The translations under genes were made by a program, and so were the position numbers. A DNA stretch of 38,535 bases from Nemertoderma westbladi (Eukaryota > Xenacoelomorpha > Nemertodermatida > Nemertodermatidae), in assembly GCA_032718475.1 (NCBI GenBank), contig JAUCBJ010000201.1:1-38535 (forward strand). Reading direction: 5' to 3'. Of this stretch, positions 1-9,881 are shown piece by piece; position 1 is the first letter of the stretch, and each line of letters starts with the position of its first letter. The notes below the pieces were generated by a model. That model was not told the DNA's origin. It was given only the letters and a program-made list of their open reading frames with translations, and did not search any database.

Positions 1-791
1 CCGCCAATCGAGGCCGCTCGAGTTGACGGTATACTCGTTGAACCTCCGGACAATCGAGCGGATCTTGTCCGTCGTATGGTACACGATGTCAACATACGCG
101 CTAGACCTTTACAGAACTCTTTTTATGGAATTAAAGATCACCCTTATTACGTTAATCTGACTCAATATTATATGGTAAAACCAGAAGATCCGACGCATGA
201 TTTAAAGTTTCTACCACTAATAAATCCTCTGGACATTGAGAAATCGCGCCTATCAAGTTATGAACTATTGAAGCGCGTTGGAGAATGTATTTCAACCAAA
301 TATTTCTCAGGAGCATTAATCCGAGTGACATCCAGTCTTACAACTTAATAAACTTTATCCGTCAAGACCCTGCCTATGGAGACTTATTCGTCAACTCACA
401 CCCTGAGTTACAAGAGGTATATCGACGGCCTTACGAGTATCGAGCCCGCGAACGCGAGTTAGAAAGAACCATTAAACCAAGGAAGTTTCTAACTGCCTAT
501 GGTCCACCCACGGCCCTCGTTCAGACCACTCGTAAAGGACCCGTAAGAGCGGCTGTCTTGAAACGAGCTCTCAAAGCCGTTAGACCCCTCTCCCCGGACG
601 TTGATGTCCATCAACCCGGTACTTCGACCGGCGGATATACCGATCGCAATCCCATACCTTCTGATGCAATCATATTGCACCCTTCACCCAGGAGTTATAG
701 CCCTCCTAGTAAAGTGGCTCGCCCCAAAGAGAAAAGGACTCTTGCTAGCTTCAAAAAACTGCGTAAACGCCGTCCGCGCAAGAAAGACTAA
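1..791 (+). pseudogene. 3' part of an unrecognised ORF, with a frame change near 285-340
   Basis: The reading frame is open from base 1 to a stop at 346-348, so the true start lies outside the window. A second frame, one base back, is open from about 264 and runs to the stop at 789-791. The two overlap between about 264 and 345 and probably form one protein joined by a -1 (or +2) shift, from an indel or a programmed frameshift. No classic slippery heptamer is evident there. The first part is rich in Tyr, Pro and Asp. The second part turns proline/serine-rich and ends in a strongly basic tail (KKLRKRRPRKKD), as in nucleic-acid-binding proteins. I do not recognise the family. It ends 78 bp before a possible LTR, so it may be the last ORF of an LTR or other large mobile element; that is inference. 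A host gene remains possible. Confidence 0.4.
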
Positions 792-869
792 CTGTTTAGA
801 GTATTTTTGTATTTTAGAAACTGTGATTTTGTATATTTTATAGACTTAAATCCCATTTTCTGGGAGCGG

Positions 870-1554
870 TGTAAAAGCTTTTGTGGGATAACTGATACGT
901 TTGCCTTTGCTGGCCAGTTCCCCCCCAGGCGCTGGAATACTCTAAAAAGGGTTTCCTAACTGTATATATATTCCCCTCGCCCGCAAGGTACCTTTACAGG
1001 TGTTTTAACGGACATAAAAATCATTCTGCTATATACGTGTTTTAGCGGACATGGTAAGACAAAAAACTTGTAATGCACCAACCACCTTTCACAGCTTAGC
1101 CGTGATGATTCATATTACGACATCTAGCAGCTGGTTGCTGACATGGAAACAGCCATTGGACGCGTGGTTCTTTGTTTGGCTTGGGCCAATCAGGGCGGTT
1201 TTTCCTGTCGACGTGTAGCTTTCCTGCCGATCATAAGGAGAGTGTTCAGTCTTACTGTTTTTTCTTGATACTTTGTTGTTATTGCTGTCTAAGCCAGAAA
1301 CACCGGCATTTTTGGATAGATACTGCTGTACCGTAAACTGCTTGAATTATCGAAAGTATAAACTGTTACCTAACTAAACGAACTCACTGACTTAAATCAC
1401 TCATCTCACCTTGATACTTTTAACTCATTAATCATATTGTTTGTACTGTTATTTTACCGTCAGTTATTAATTGTAAATATTTGTTGATGGAAATATTGCT
1501 ATTTGGATAATACGGATAAATCACCCAATTCCCAATTTTCTTGATAACACTACA
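870..1554 (+). mobile_element. Possible LTR (3' LTR of an element extending left of the window)
   Basis: The segment begins TGTAAAAGC and ends AACACTACA, giving the short inverted TGTA...TACA ends typical of LTRs. It is preceded by a short purine-rich stretch (GGGAGCGG) that could act as polypurine tract. Inside are a TATA-like run (962-970), CCAAT-type boxes on both strands near 1151-1155 and 1184-1188, and a 16-bp direct repeat (about 1000-1015 and 1037-1052, GTGTTTTARCGGACAT). The length of 685 bp is within the normal LTR range. No second LTR is in the window, so the call rests on ends and position only. A solo LTR, or ordinary 3' flank of the upstream ORF, cannot be excluded. Confidence 0.35.
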
Positions 1555-2165
1555 GGTTAGAGAGACCGGCTATATATAACAATTGCGATTTATATTAATG
1601 TGGTGTGTATTGAATCCAATGTTATTTAGCAGACCCTACGTGAGTCAATTACTGCTCTCTTTATGTGTGATCAAATGTACTGACTGTCGGCAGAATAGTG
1701 TGTATGATTGTGATTGGTAACAAAGTATTTCCTAAAGAATACGCTTTATACTTCAATCCCAAGCAGTATCGTTGCGTTTAGTATAAGTCTTAGTTCTGTT
1801 TAAATAGATAAAGCGCCACGTCCTAAAGGAACTGTTAATATTTCCCGAAAGCCAATAATACCTGTCAGAGATTAATTATTAACGATCTATCGAATAATAC
1901 ATTAGGTATACACTGCAACCTTACACTGTAATAATACAATTCAAGCATCCGAATTCAGTCTCCCGGGTGTAGATCCATCGGGTGAATGATCGCGCATGGG
2001 CTGACTTCGGCTAATGTTTTGCGTATTAGCATAAATTATTGTCGTATGCTAAAGTGGTTTTAATTAACTAAAAGACATATAAAATTTGGCAGGTTAAACT
2101 GCTAAAGGTCTTCAAAAGCGCGAACATTAAGGTAATTAAGCGTTTTAATTATTATAATTATGTTT
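1555..2165. other. Non-coding stretch, nothing recognised
   Basis: AT-rich unique-looking sequence with stops in all frames. A short GC-richer patch near 1960-2015 has no recognisable gene or RNA signal. Confidence 0.5.
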
Positions 2166-2169
2166 TTAT

Positions 2170-2288
2170 CACTGTCAGTTGTTTGTAATTTTTTAACGTT
2201 AAACATACAATATATTTTGACGATCCAAACTGATTGTCAGTAATATGTCATTTTTTAACGTTAAACATACAATATATTTTGACGATCA
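2170..2288. repeat. 62-bp unit duplicated in tandem
   Basis: A block containing TTTTTTAACGTTAAACATAC followed by AATATATTTTGACGATC occurs at 2189-2225 and again at 2251-2287, an offset of 62 bp. The sequence before each copy (CTGTCAG or TTGTCAG) is also partly shared, so the duplication covers about one whole unit on each side. Confidence 0.75.
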
Positions 2289-2400
2289 AAATACTTATCG
2301 TTTAAAATTAACGTTAATTTGCGTTAATTTTTAACGTTAAAAGGGCGGCCAAACCAACGTTATTTATATGTATTATTAACGTTAATTATTAACGTTGGCA
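2190..2400. repeat. Cluster of TTAACGTTAA palindromes
   Basis: The 10-bp perfect palindrome TTAACGTTAA occurs five times in about 200 bp (around 2193, 2255, 2308, 2331 and 2377). Partial copies (AACGTTA, AACGTTGG) lie between and after. Two copies are explained by the 62-bp duplication; the others are independent. This may be a decayed palindromic repeat or a binding-site cluster; function unknown. Confidence 0.6.
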
Positions 2401-2648
2401 TTGTCAGAAAATAACGTATATTAATGCATTATTAACGCTAAATTGTTTGCATGGTTATAAAATAATTTAGGAATTGCTCTCTATTGATATCCCCCACCCC
2501 CCAAATATAATTTTTGACTTAGTCACAGATAGCCATTGGGTCCTGCATCATTGTAGGAGATAAGTGCGGCGACGCAGTGACCTAACGATGCAGTATTTAT
2601 GATACGACTTAATGCCATTTGGAAATAATAAACGTTATAATAAATAAA

Positions 2649-2669
2649 GGGGGGGGGGGGGGGGGGGGG
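2649..2669 (+). repeat. Homopolymer tract of 21 G
   Basis: An uninterrupted run of 21 G, followed by TTGGGGG. It lies about 320 bp before a run of 23 C, so the two could pair if single-stranded. Confidence 0.9.
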
Positions 2670-2744
2670 TTGGGGGCAACTGAGAAGTCTAAAATATTTT
2701 ATTATATTTTATCATTTTATTTTTGACATATTTTAGACCAATCC

Positions 2745-2956
2745 AACACCAGATAGGGGAATCTTTGACGCAATCAAAATTCATCCCTCTCCATGGGGAA
2801 AATCGACGCAAATAACAGCTGATTACTCCCAAAATAAAACTACAGTATAACCTGTTTTATTGAATTTAGTTTATTGTTTTGGTTTTAGAATAACCTGCCA
2901 CTGCAAACTACATACTTATTTCCCTTAATTGATAATTTAACATTGATATTAATTCC
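2745..2956 (+). repeat. Dispersed repeat, copy 1 (shared with 14364-14610)
   Basis: This block is clearly similar to the block at 14.36-14.61 kb. Shared landmarks in order: AGATAGG, GACGCAAT, TTCATCCCTCTCCA, CGACGCAAATAACAGCTGAT, AAAATAAAACT, TAACCTGTT, TTAGTTTATTGTTTTGGTT, CCACTG, TTTCCCT, AATTTAACATTGA, GATATTAATTC. The core TTTATTGTTTTGGTT is also in the two MITEs at 21.1-21.8 kb, linking all four copies. No coding capacity. Confidence 0.7.
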
Positions 2957-2987
2957 CCAAGAAAGAATTTGCGTCATGCCTCAAATT

Positions 2988-3010
2988 CCCCCCCCCCCCC
3001 CCCCCCCCCC
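2988..3010 (+). repeat. Homopolymer tract of 23 C
   Basis: Uninterrupted run of 23 C, just after the dispersed repeat copy. With the G21 tract at 2649-2669 it brackets that repeat. Confidence 0.9.
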
Positions 3011-3047
3011 ATTGTCACATGAAAACAAATCTCTCTACTATAGTAAT

Positions 3048-3080
3048 ACACGTTCGTGGGGCCTTCGCGCAGCACGAGGC
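3048..3080 (+). repeat. Short copy of a dispersed-repeat end (matches 12859-12890)
   Basis: ACACGTTCGTGGGG followed by CCTTCGCGCAGCACGAG is found here and, with one extra G, at 12859-12890, where it begins a larger repeat. Here it is followed by unrelated sequence, so it is either a truncated copy or a boundary of the diverged repeat that continues to about 4.5 kb. Confidence 0.6.
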
Positions 3081-3594
3081 TCAGTTGTGAGATACAAATT
3101 AAAATTGAGCAATTCTAACACAAAATGTGCATTTAAGAAATTAACCAAACCGCAAATAAATCATAAGAGGGGAAAGTTGCTCGCTTTCAACCCCCTCCCC
3201 CCCTTAATCTGCACCCGATCCAAAAGGCACACAGAGAGAGGATTGTTCACAGGCAGGTATTAACAGAAAAATTGGTGTTTTAAAAGTTTTATATTTTATG
3301 CGTGGAGGCGACCCAATTTATAAGAAATATTATAACTTGCCTTATGACGTTTTAATATTGATACTGAAATATTAATTTACCATACCGATGTCACAACAAA
3401 ATTAGTTAGCTATATTTATTCTAAAGAATCTCTATTAAATACTCAGCCTATCATTTTGCGAGATAAACAATAAGCAAGCTGTCTTATTACTCTAGGGCCT
3501 AACACTATTGCATGTCCTATATAATTACTGTACACCTAGCTGGAATAGGACTGATTCCTAGCCCGGCAAACACACCGGACGTGTTCTACTGTAG

Positions 3595-4505
3595 CACACA
3601 TCTGATGTTTCAGCTAAATCAGTGATTGCACTTTGAGATATTTTGCCCTCTAGCGGCAGACTAGAGAACTGCAGACAGATGAGCCTCATTTGAATGACAC
3701 AGTTAATGGTCTAGTACAAATATGCCAAGTTTCAGCTAGAACGGGTTTAAAGCAAAGAAAATGTGAGGATATTTAATATCTAGACATGTAGCCCTCTAGC
3801 GAGAGACTGAGGATTTGATGGTGTCTGGAAGTCCCTAAAAAACAAAACTTATGGTCTTATTGATGCCTACTAATTTTAGACTCGAAAGCTTTAAATCCGA
3901 CGAAGATATAAGTAAGTCAAAATCGTACCGACGATGATGACATACAGTGCAATTATTGAATGAACTATTTTCCATAATTGACCTACCCCCCTAAGAGATA
4001 GTGTCAGTTCGCAAAGGCTCCGCCAACTTCGTGGCTCGGACCCTATACCCCATGCTATAAAATGTATTCGATCGATATACAATTATATATTAATCCGCTA
4101 GGTGGTGTCAAATTATTATTCTGCAATTTCGTACTTGTGCTGTACAGCAGTACGGTACCGGTAGGCCTATGTCATTACTTCGGAGTCTCTAGCCGATCCC
4201 CAATTAAATGTCTTAACTTTTCAATTTCGTAGAAGATAGAATTTATGATTCTCTACAAGCAACCAAAATTTCAGCTCTGGAAAATGAGACGTTCCCAAGA
4301 AATTTAACATTTTCTAAAAACCACATAATCTGTCCTAGCTGACGTCAGACTGCACGATTTTTCACCAAACTTTACAAATTTTCTAAATTATCCCTCTACT
4401 ACTTACCTACTAAGTTTGGTTCAATTTCGAATCAGCGATGCCGAGAAATTCGCGTTCAAAGATTTGCCAGACAGACATGCCGCTCCGCATCCCTACACTG
4501 TAGTA
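3595..4505. repeat. Diverged copies of the CTAGCGGCAGA repeat family
   Basis: The block contains GCCCTCTAGCGGCAGA at 3645-3660 and a degenerate copy at 3791-3806. Their 146-bp spacing resembles the 156-bp spacing in the copy at 12.86-13.61 kb. Later it has AAGTTTGGTTCAATTTC (4411-4427), CAGACAGACAT and CCCTACACTG, which match in order the 3' part of the copies ending at 13612 and 15712. A region with GGCTCCGCCAACTTCGTGGCTCG (in two parts, near 4016-4038) resembles the family's 3' end, so at least two overlapping or nested copies may be present. Non-coding. Confidence 0.5.
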
Positions 4506-4623
4506 CCGTTGAAATAATTTGCACTGTTAATTGTCAATATAATATTATTTTTACGAGTTATTATTCAAATTATGTTGTAAATAATTACGGAATGTCTTTA
4601 AAAATATGTTTAGCCGAAAAACA

Positions 4624-6560
4624 ACTACTACTACTAGTATCGGCATGCTGCATTGCAGCTGCATTTTTAAGAATGCTGTGCCGGCTTGTCGACAAAATTG
4701 CGCCGCCACAACTCCCTATCACCCATGACATTTGCTAGATCATCCGCATCTTCAAGACCAGTGTCCTTTAAGATGCGTCTCAAGAAAGTCATGGGCTGTC
4801 CACCATGCTTATTCACTCCATGAGGCTGCCAAAGTACAAGATTATGCACTGGCTGGTCCTCATGGCGAAAGCAATGTCCTGCATAGCGGAGGCGATTTTG
4901 TTCTAGTGTCAAGCTTGGGGGAACCAATGAGACACCTCCAATGTTATATAGTGTCTGGTTGGAGATGTGTGCATTGTACTTGACACAATGAACCCGGCGT
5001 AGCATTCTTGTGAATGTGCCATCCAGAGATTTGGTATCCTCAGCAGTTAGAGCCCAGCATGGACTCCCATAGAGGAGTACTGGAACTATTGCTGCTCTAA
5101 ATAATCGGACCTTAAGTTTCCGATTAATTCTCGGTGACTTCCAAATCCTGGAAAGCCTATTCAAGGCTGCCCATGCCTTTCCCTTACGTATTCGAAGGTC
5201 CTCACCATGACCTACTAAAGTCTAGTAGGTCATGTCCTCACCTGACTTCCGGATCCATGATCCCAGGTAACAGAAGTCATCCACATGCTCAAGCATACCA
5301 TATTTTGAGCTTATGCTCATCCGATCAGAGACTTGCTAAGGACTTTCAAAGTTAACTGTCAAAATGTTGGTCTTTCTGGAGTTAATAAAAAGACCAACAC
5401 TAGAAGCAGCATGTTCTAATGAGCTGAGGAGCCGTTGGGCTTCCTCTAGTGATTCTGAGAGTACTCCTAAGTCATCAGCAAAGTCTAGATCAGTTAGGTA
5501 CTTGGCAGATTTCTCGACTTTTGGAGCCAGTAGGTGGAGTTATCATCACCCCATCATCATTGTGATGATCTAAGGACATGCATAGAACATAGTCAACCAC
5601 AATTATGAACAAGAATGGTGCAAGTGTGTCTCCCTGGAGGACGCCCCATAACACTTCAAATGGTTCTGTGTCACCGTCAACAGTAGACACAAATGTTGTC
5701 GAACCATCGTATACTGATCTGATTGCTGCAATAACTTCATCAGGAATCCCATATAATGAAAGTATGCTGAACATACGTGAGCGGGAGACTGAATCAAAGG
5801 CCTTGAAGAAGTCAACAAAGATAGCAGCCAGATGCCTGTCTTTCTTTTTTGATAACTCTTCAATTATCCTTCTAAGTGCCAAAATGGGCTCCATGGTTCC
5901 ACGACCTTTACGGAACCCATTCTGATTTCCACGGAGCAGTCTCTCAATGGGATCCCTGATGAGATTTAATAGAATTCTATTGTATATCTTTGCAGCAGTC
6001 GAGATCAATGAGATTCCCCGAAAAGAACCATAGAGTGTTAGGTTGCCCTTTTTGGGAACTGGCACCAACTTATTTGTTTTCATTTCTTGTGGGACTCTTG
6101 TTGTTCGGTACATGTCTACTATGATGGGATAGATGAGCTTTAAAACATTCAGGTATTTTAAAGACCTCAGGGGGAACACCATCTACTCCACTGGCACGAT
6201 TGGTCTTAATGCTCTTTGCAGCAGCCTTCACTTCTGCAAATGAGATATCGCCAATGGGAATATCTGGGAGTATAGACTCAGACACTTTTACTTCTATAAA
6301 GTTATCAGGCAATACCCTGTCATTATTGAGGAGCTTTTCAAAGTGGGCCTTCCAACCATTGAGGCGATCGGCTGGTGATTCAGCCTTAACCTTGGTGGTT
6401 GGTTGGCTTTTCCGCCCAGTGAGCAAGTTGATCGATTTCCATGCCTGGGATGATTGCCTGCTGTCGTCGGCATCATTGATGGCATCAACCTGTTGGTTTA
6501 TTAGCTCCTGTAGATTAACAGAGTACTGCCTGTTCAGGGACCTAGATGCAGCCTTTTGAA
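4624..6560 (-). mobile_element. 5'-truncated RTE-type LINE retrotransposon
   Basis: A non-LTR retrotransposon on the minus strand. It keeps part of the linker, the whole reverse transcriptase region and the C-terminal region, and lacks the endonuclease that should lie beyond 6560. The 3' end, just after the last coding block, runs into a short (TAG)n tract (4625-4638 on the minus strand) instead of poly(A); short tandem 3' tails are usual in RTE and related LINE clades. The element is dead: several frameshifts split the ORF. The wording of the RT motifs (QGDTLAPFLF, FADDLG, LLYGSPCWAL) fits the RTE clade better than L1 or Jockey; this is from family knowledge, not a search. A relic of the same family lies at 16.85-17.01 kb. 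Confidence 0.85.
4667..6560 (-). pseudogene. Reverse transcriptase ORF of the RTE-type LINE, frameshifted
   Basis: Read on the minus strand the pieces come in correct order. First is the finger region (ASGVDGVPPEVFK, inside 6070-6426). Then come KLVPVPKKGNLTLYGSFRGI and RT motif A FVDFFKAFDSV (about 5782-5820), followed by motif B GVLQGDTLAPFLF (about 5605-5645). The catalytic motif C FADDLGVL, with FADD at 5471-5482, lies in another frame. Then SLEHAASSVGLFINSRKTN (about 5350-5420) and the C-terminal block 4667-5164 with LLYGSPCWAL and a GHCFRHED tail. Frames change near 6150, near 5520, and between 5350 and 5164, so no full enzyme can be made. The catalytic aspartates themselves are intact. 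Neighbouring small ORFs on either strand are shadows of this gene. Confidence 0.85.
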
Positions 6561-6681
6561 TTATTAATTAAAAGGTCCAAAAATTATTTTATTATTTTTC
6601 TTGGTGCTCAACAAAGTAAAAATATACAAGTATAAATATATTTTATTAAATATATTATTATTGTTAAATATTATAAATATA

Positions 6682-6750
6682 TTAGAGCGTCAGGCTTCCA
6701 ACCCGGAGGTCACCAGTTCGATCCCACCACACCCCCCCCCCCCCCCCCCC
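6682..6750 (+). mobile_element. Fragment of tRNA-derived SINE with poly(C) tail
   Basis: TTAGAGCGTCAG, CTTCCAA, CCGGAGGT and ACCAGTTCGATCCCACC appear in the same order and spacing as in the SINE at 10.46 kb. The Pol III B box (AGTTCGATCCC) is intact but the A box is missing. It is followed by 19 consecutive C (6732-6750). Surrounding AT-rich sequence is unrelated to the other copy. Confidence 0.65.
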
Positions 6751-7239
6751 GTAATTTAGTGATAGAAAGTACCAAATAGTGACCGAAAGCAGTTCTTTAC
6801 TGCATTGTACCGTAGTAATCTACAAGTTGTTGTGATAAATGTGGTTTTCTCAGATATTTCTCATAATTATGTTTCAGCTCATTTTTATCATTGTTTTTGG
6901 CCATTTTGTGTAGTTTTGATTTAACCCAATGATAGGACTTAAATAAAAAGAGTTAATTTAGCGAACACAAGCTCTCTCTCAAGAAAGGTTTTGTAATAAT
7001 AAAATACTAAATATAAAAAACAAAATTATAACTTTTAAATAACTTAAATTGCAATAATCTATCCTACGTAAATAACACTATTATGGGATGAGACACAAGT
7101 TCATAAGTGGCCAGTAGTGGATAATAAATGATATAAATTGCATTGTGACAGTTGTTTCATTAATTAATTGCACTATTATTGCATTACAATGTCTATTAGC
7201 TTAAAGGCTGATGAAACTTTACAGTTCTAAACGCCCGGG
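6751..7239. other. Non-coding AT-rich stretch
   Basis: No ORF or repeat landmark recognised. It would be the 3' flank or UTR of the putative exon at 7240-7442 on the minus strand. Confidence 0.4.
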
Positions 7240-7442
7240 TTACCAGTATAACGCAGTTGATATGAATGAAGCTGCAGACCCCAGCCAACTCCTCTTCCCT
7301 TGACTGGTGCACCCGGGACGCACTACTGCGCTCTCTGGATTCTTTACTGGTGAGTCATCAGGAAGGTAACCAATAGCGTTTGTGTTCTCATTTTCGGTTG
7401 AAGTCGAGGATGGACTTTGATAACATTGGTGACTTTCATGAC
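7240..7442 (-). CDS. Candidate terminal exon of an unrecognised minus-strand gene
   Basis: On the minus strand a good 3' splice site (CGTTTTTTTCCAATTTCAG, AG at 7444-7443) precedes a 66-codon open stretch that ends in TAA at 7242-7240. The frame starts after two bases, so the intron would be phase 1. The predicted segment is polar and Ser/Thr/Asn-rich, with pieces such as NENTNAIGYLPDD and SPVKNPESAVVRPG. This 200-bp patch is visibly GC-richer than both flanks, as expected of an exon in AT-rich DNA. No upstream exon could be identified, and there is no domain I recognise. Alternatively the patch is a plus-strand untranslated exon: a donor-like CTG/GTGAGT lies near 7348-7354, upstream of the B-box gene. 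Confidence 0.35.
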
Positions 7443-8177
7443 CTGAAATTGGAAAAAAACGTATTTTTGTGGAATTAATTTAATAAATATATTAGCGAAG
7501 GCGAGTTTTGCTAATTTTATCAAACTTAAACTTCTGAATTATAGTTTTTCAATCCTAAACGTTTTTAATACACGGTTAGAGCCACAGTACCATATCCTCA
7601 ATATCTTTCGTATTTTGTCTCTTAGTATAACATAAATTGGAGTTCATATCGTATAATACGAATAAGAAATTTTTATATTTTTTAAATATTTTCGTATCGT
7701 ATGAAAAATTATCATAGTTTTAACGATATAATCATACACTTTTTGGTACAATTTTAGGATGTTTTATAATTCTTAACTGCGATTTGAAACAATCGCCATG
7801 AAATAAATGTCAAGATTAATTTAATGTGTATAATATACTAAATATATAATTATTATGCCAATTCTGTTATCTTTGATTCATACATCGCTGCCAACTGTAT
7901 ACGCGTTAACCGGTAGTGGTTTACTAAGACTATATTGGTTTCTACGGCTTTTCGTGTATATATTTTGTAACAAAAGCCTAACAAATATAGGCCTACCTAC
8001 ATTAGATTTAACGTTTTACGCAATATAATTCGATGTAGTTCACAATCAATGCTATGGGTTCAGTTAATTTAATTAAAGTTATAAATTTAATTTGAAAATT
8101 TTGTATATCTATCTATATCTTGAGTTATCTTTACAATACTTTAAGTTCAAATTGTTATAAATTAAATGCAATAAGCG
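7443..8177. other. Non-coding stretch upstream of the B-box gene
   Basis: Very AT-rich with no ORF. It should hold the promoter and 5' leader of the B-box gene. No TATA box can be placed with confidence because TATA-like strings are everywhere. An in-frame TAA at 8172-8174 lies just before the ATG. Confidence 0.4.
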
Positions 8178-9881
8178 ATGGATGAGATAGATTTGGATGT
8201 ATTTCCGGCTATTATTGAAGTTGTCCCATCAATCCCCTTAGATACTGACGTATCCTATAACACTGAGGATGGAGTGTATGGCTTAACTACAGGTGAACGG
8301 TTAATGGGTGTGGCCAGTGGTAAAAATGATAATGCATTGCATTGGAGCCAAAACGTCGATGAGAATATAGCGGAGAAAAGAATCTCTAATAACAAACCTA
8401 CTGATTATGAAGATGGCGATGTTCTTGATTGTCACAATGGTACCACATCGCGAGCTAATGATATAAGTTCGAGCGATCCCAGACCATCAGGCCAGTCTCA
8501 TCCATCCAGGTGTTTACCTTCGAACGATTATCGTTTGGGTTGTAACATCGGAAACATTGCACTTTGTGATGCACACAAGGAGCCACTCCAGTACTTTTGT
8601 GAAAATTGCTCTTTAGTATTATGTAATGACTGCTGCGCCTTGGGCAACCACGATAGACATTGTTTAACTACCACCATCATTGCCTCGCAATATTGGCTAA
8701 ACAAACTCAAAATGGCGCATTCACGAGTAGCGAATGTAAAAGTCAAATCCATTGAGCTATGCGACCGTAGATGTAACCAGTTAGTGAAGGATAATGCCCT
8801 CATTATGAATAAAGTTGGAATTCAAGTGGATAGGCTAGTTGAAGCCGCTAATAGATACAAAAGATCATTAAATGTTGTATTAACTGAAAGTTTACAGGGT
8901 TATAAAAGAAAGTTAACTCGAAGTTGTTTTAATCCAAAGGAAGTTGATTTATTGGACTTTGAAGTCGGCAAATATAACGCATTGAAGGACATCGAAATTC
9001 TAGAGGCCATTCCAGATATTGAAAGAACTATACAAGCTTTGATTGAAAGGGAGAAGAAATTACAAGGGTTGAGGATTAACTTGTACAATCCAGTAAATGT
9101 GAATTTCAATGAAACTTTGCCAGATAGCTTTGAAGATAAAGTAATGGATATAATTGGTGAACTTTGCATCAATCCTCCACAACTCATACAAGAGAGTGAA
9201 CTCTCCATAGACACATACAGTATTCCTTTAGTTGAGGACATAGATTTTATTATTTCTGAAGTGAATATCATCAACTGCGAAAGGTTTGGAGTACAAAATA
9301 TAGCTGATTCTCAGGTTTTGGGTGACATGGTTGGTTTCCTTGACAGTAGCCAATCGTCTGTTTCTCTGTACAAGTTCAGTGACGGCCGTTTATCGAGTGA
9401 GCGAGTATTTGCTTTACAGAGAAGGAACACGTGCATGTATAAGGACGAGCCATTACTTTATTTGTATTTGAGTGAAGTGAGCGTGTATGTTGCCAGTGCC
9501 TATTGCGTATGGCGCGTTAATCGTAAACACGGGGATCGATGGGACCATCTTTGTCTAACACAAGCGAACGCTCGACAACCGGAGATAATTTCTCTAGGAG
9601 GGACAAGAACCTTTCGTCAAAAAGTGTTAGCATTGGATAAAGCCAATTCTAAACTTTTCGAAATAAATGTGGGTAATTCAGAAATGAAAGTTGAGAATTT
9701 CTATAGTTTTGAGCAAGGAGGGTGTGTTCAATGTTGGGATGGGCAAGAATTATTTGCTTTACAGACGGAGAATATTGTAGACATCCTAGGTCTTATGGTT
9801 CAAAGCTCCCGCCAAACGCTCCTCAACGTCGGAGTTCGTGGTCGCAGGGTCTTTCTATCTGCCAAGCAGTCTGCTGCTTGA
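8178..9881 (+). CDS. B-box/coiled-coil (TRIM-like, RING-less) protein, first 567 codons up to an in-frame TGA
   Basis: The ATG at 8178 has an in-frame TAA two codons upstream, so the start is well set and the coding part is a single exon. Residues 130-161 are a complete type-2 B-box zinc finger: C130-x2-H133-x7-C141-x7-C149-x2-C152-x5-H158-x2-H161, with C144 between. The N-terminal 125 residues are acidic and Ser/Asn-rich with no RING finger, so ubiquitin-ligase activity is not implied. Residues about 175-300 are charged and helical, a probable coiled coil. From about 370 on, repeating beta-rich segments (VGFLDSSQSSVSLYKF, SVYVASAYCVWRVNRK, KVLALDKANSKLFEIN, GGCVQCWDGQELFAL) suggest a beta-propeller as in TRIM-NHL-like proteins. 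The frame stops at TGA 9879-9881 but resumes immediately (next entry). Role unknown; B-box proteins usually act as scaffolds or in innate immunity and RNA control. Confidence 0.8.
   Translation: MDEIDLDVFPAIIEVVPSIPLDTDVSYNTEDGVYGLTTGERLMGVASGKNDNALHWSQNVDENIAEKRISNNKPTDYEDGDVLDCHNGTTSRANDISSSDPRPSGQSHPSRCLPSNDYRLGCNIGNIALCDAHKEPLQYFCENCSLVLCNDCCALGNHDRHCLTTTIIASQYWLNKLKMAHSRVANVKVKSIELCDRRCNQLVKDNALIMNKVGIQVDRLVEAANRYKRSLNVVLTESLQGYKRKLTRSCFNPKEVDLLDFEVGKYNALKDIEILEAIPDIERTIQALIEREKKLQGLRINLYNPVNVNFNETLPDSFEDKVMDIIGELCINPPQLIQESELSIDTYSIPLVEDIDFIISEVNIINCERFGVQNIADSQVLGDMVGFLDSSQSSVSLYKFSDGRLSSERVFALQRRNTCMYKDEPLLYLYLSEVSVYVASAYCVWRVNRKHGDRWDHLCLTQANARQPEIISLGGTRTFRQKVLALDKANSKLFEINVGNSEMKVENFYSFEQGGCVQCWDGQELFALQTENIVDILGLMVQSSRQTLLNVGVRGRRVFLSAKQSAA

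Noticed and set aside
285-310. 24-bp mini-intron (GTATTT...CTCAG) explaining the frame change
   Set aside because: Far too short for a spliceosomal intron in a typical animal.
2943-3263. ORF with a polyproline run
   Set aside because: It is the C23 tract in translation, with no domain and a repeat-derived context. The same applies to 14143-14433 on the minus strand and 14295-14486 on the plus strand.
4732-6559. Plus-strand ORFs opposite the LINE
   Set aside because: They are antisense shadows of the reverse transcriptase ORF on the minus strand.
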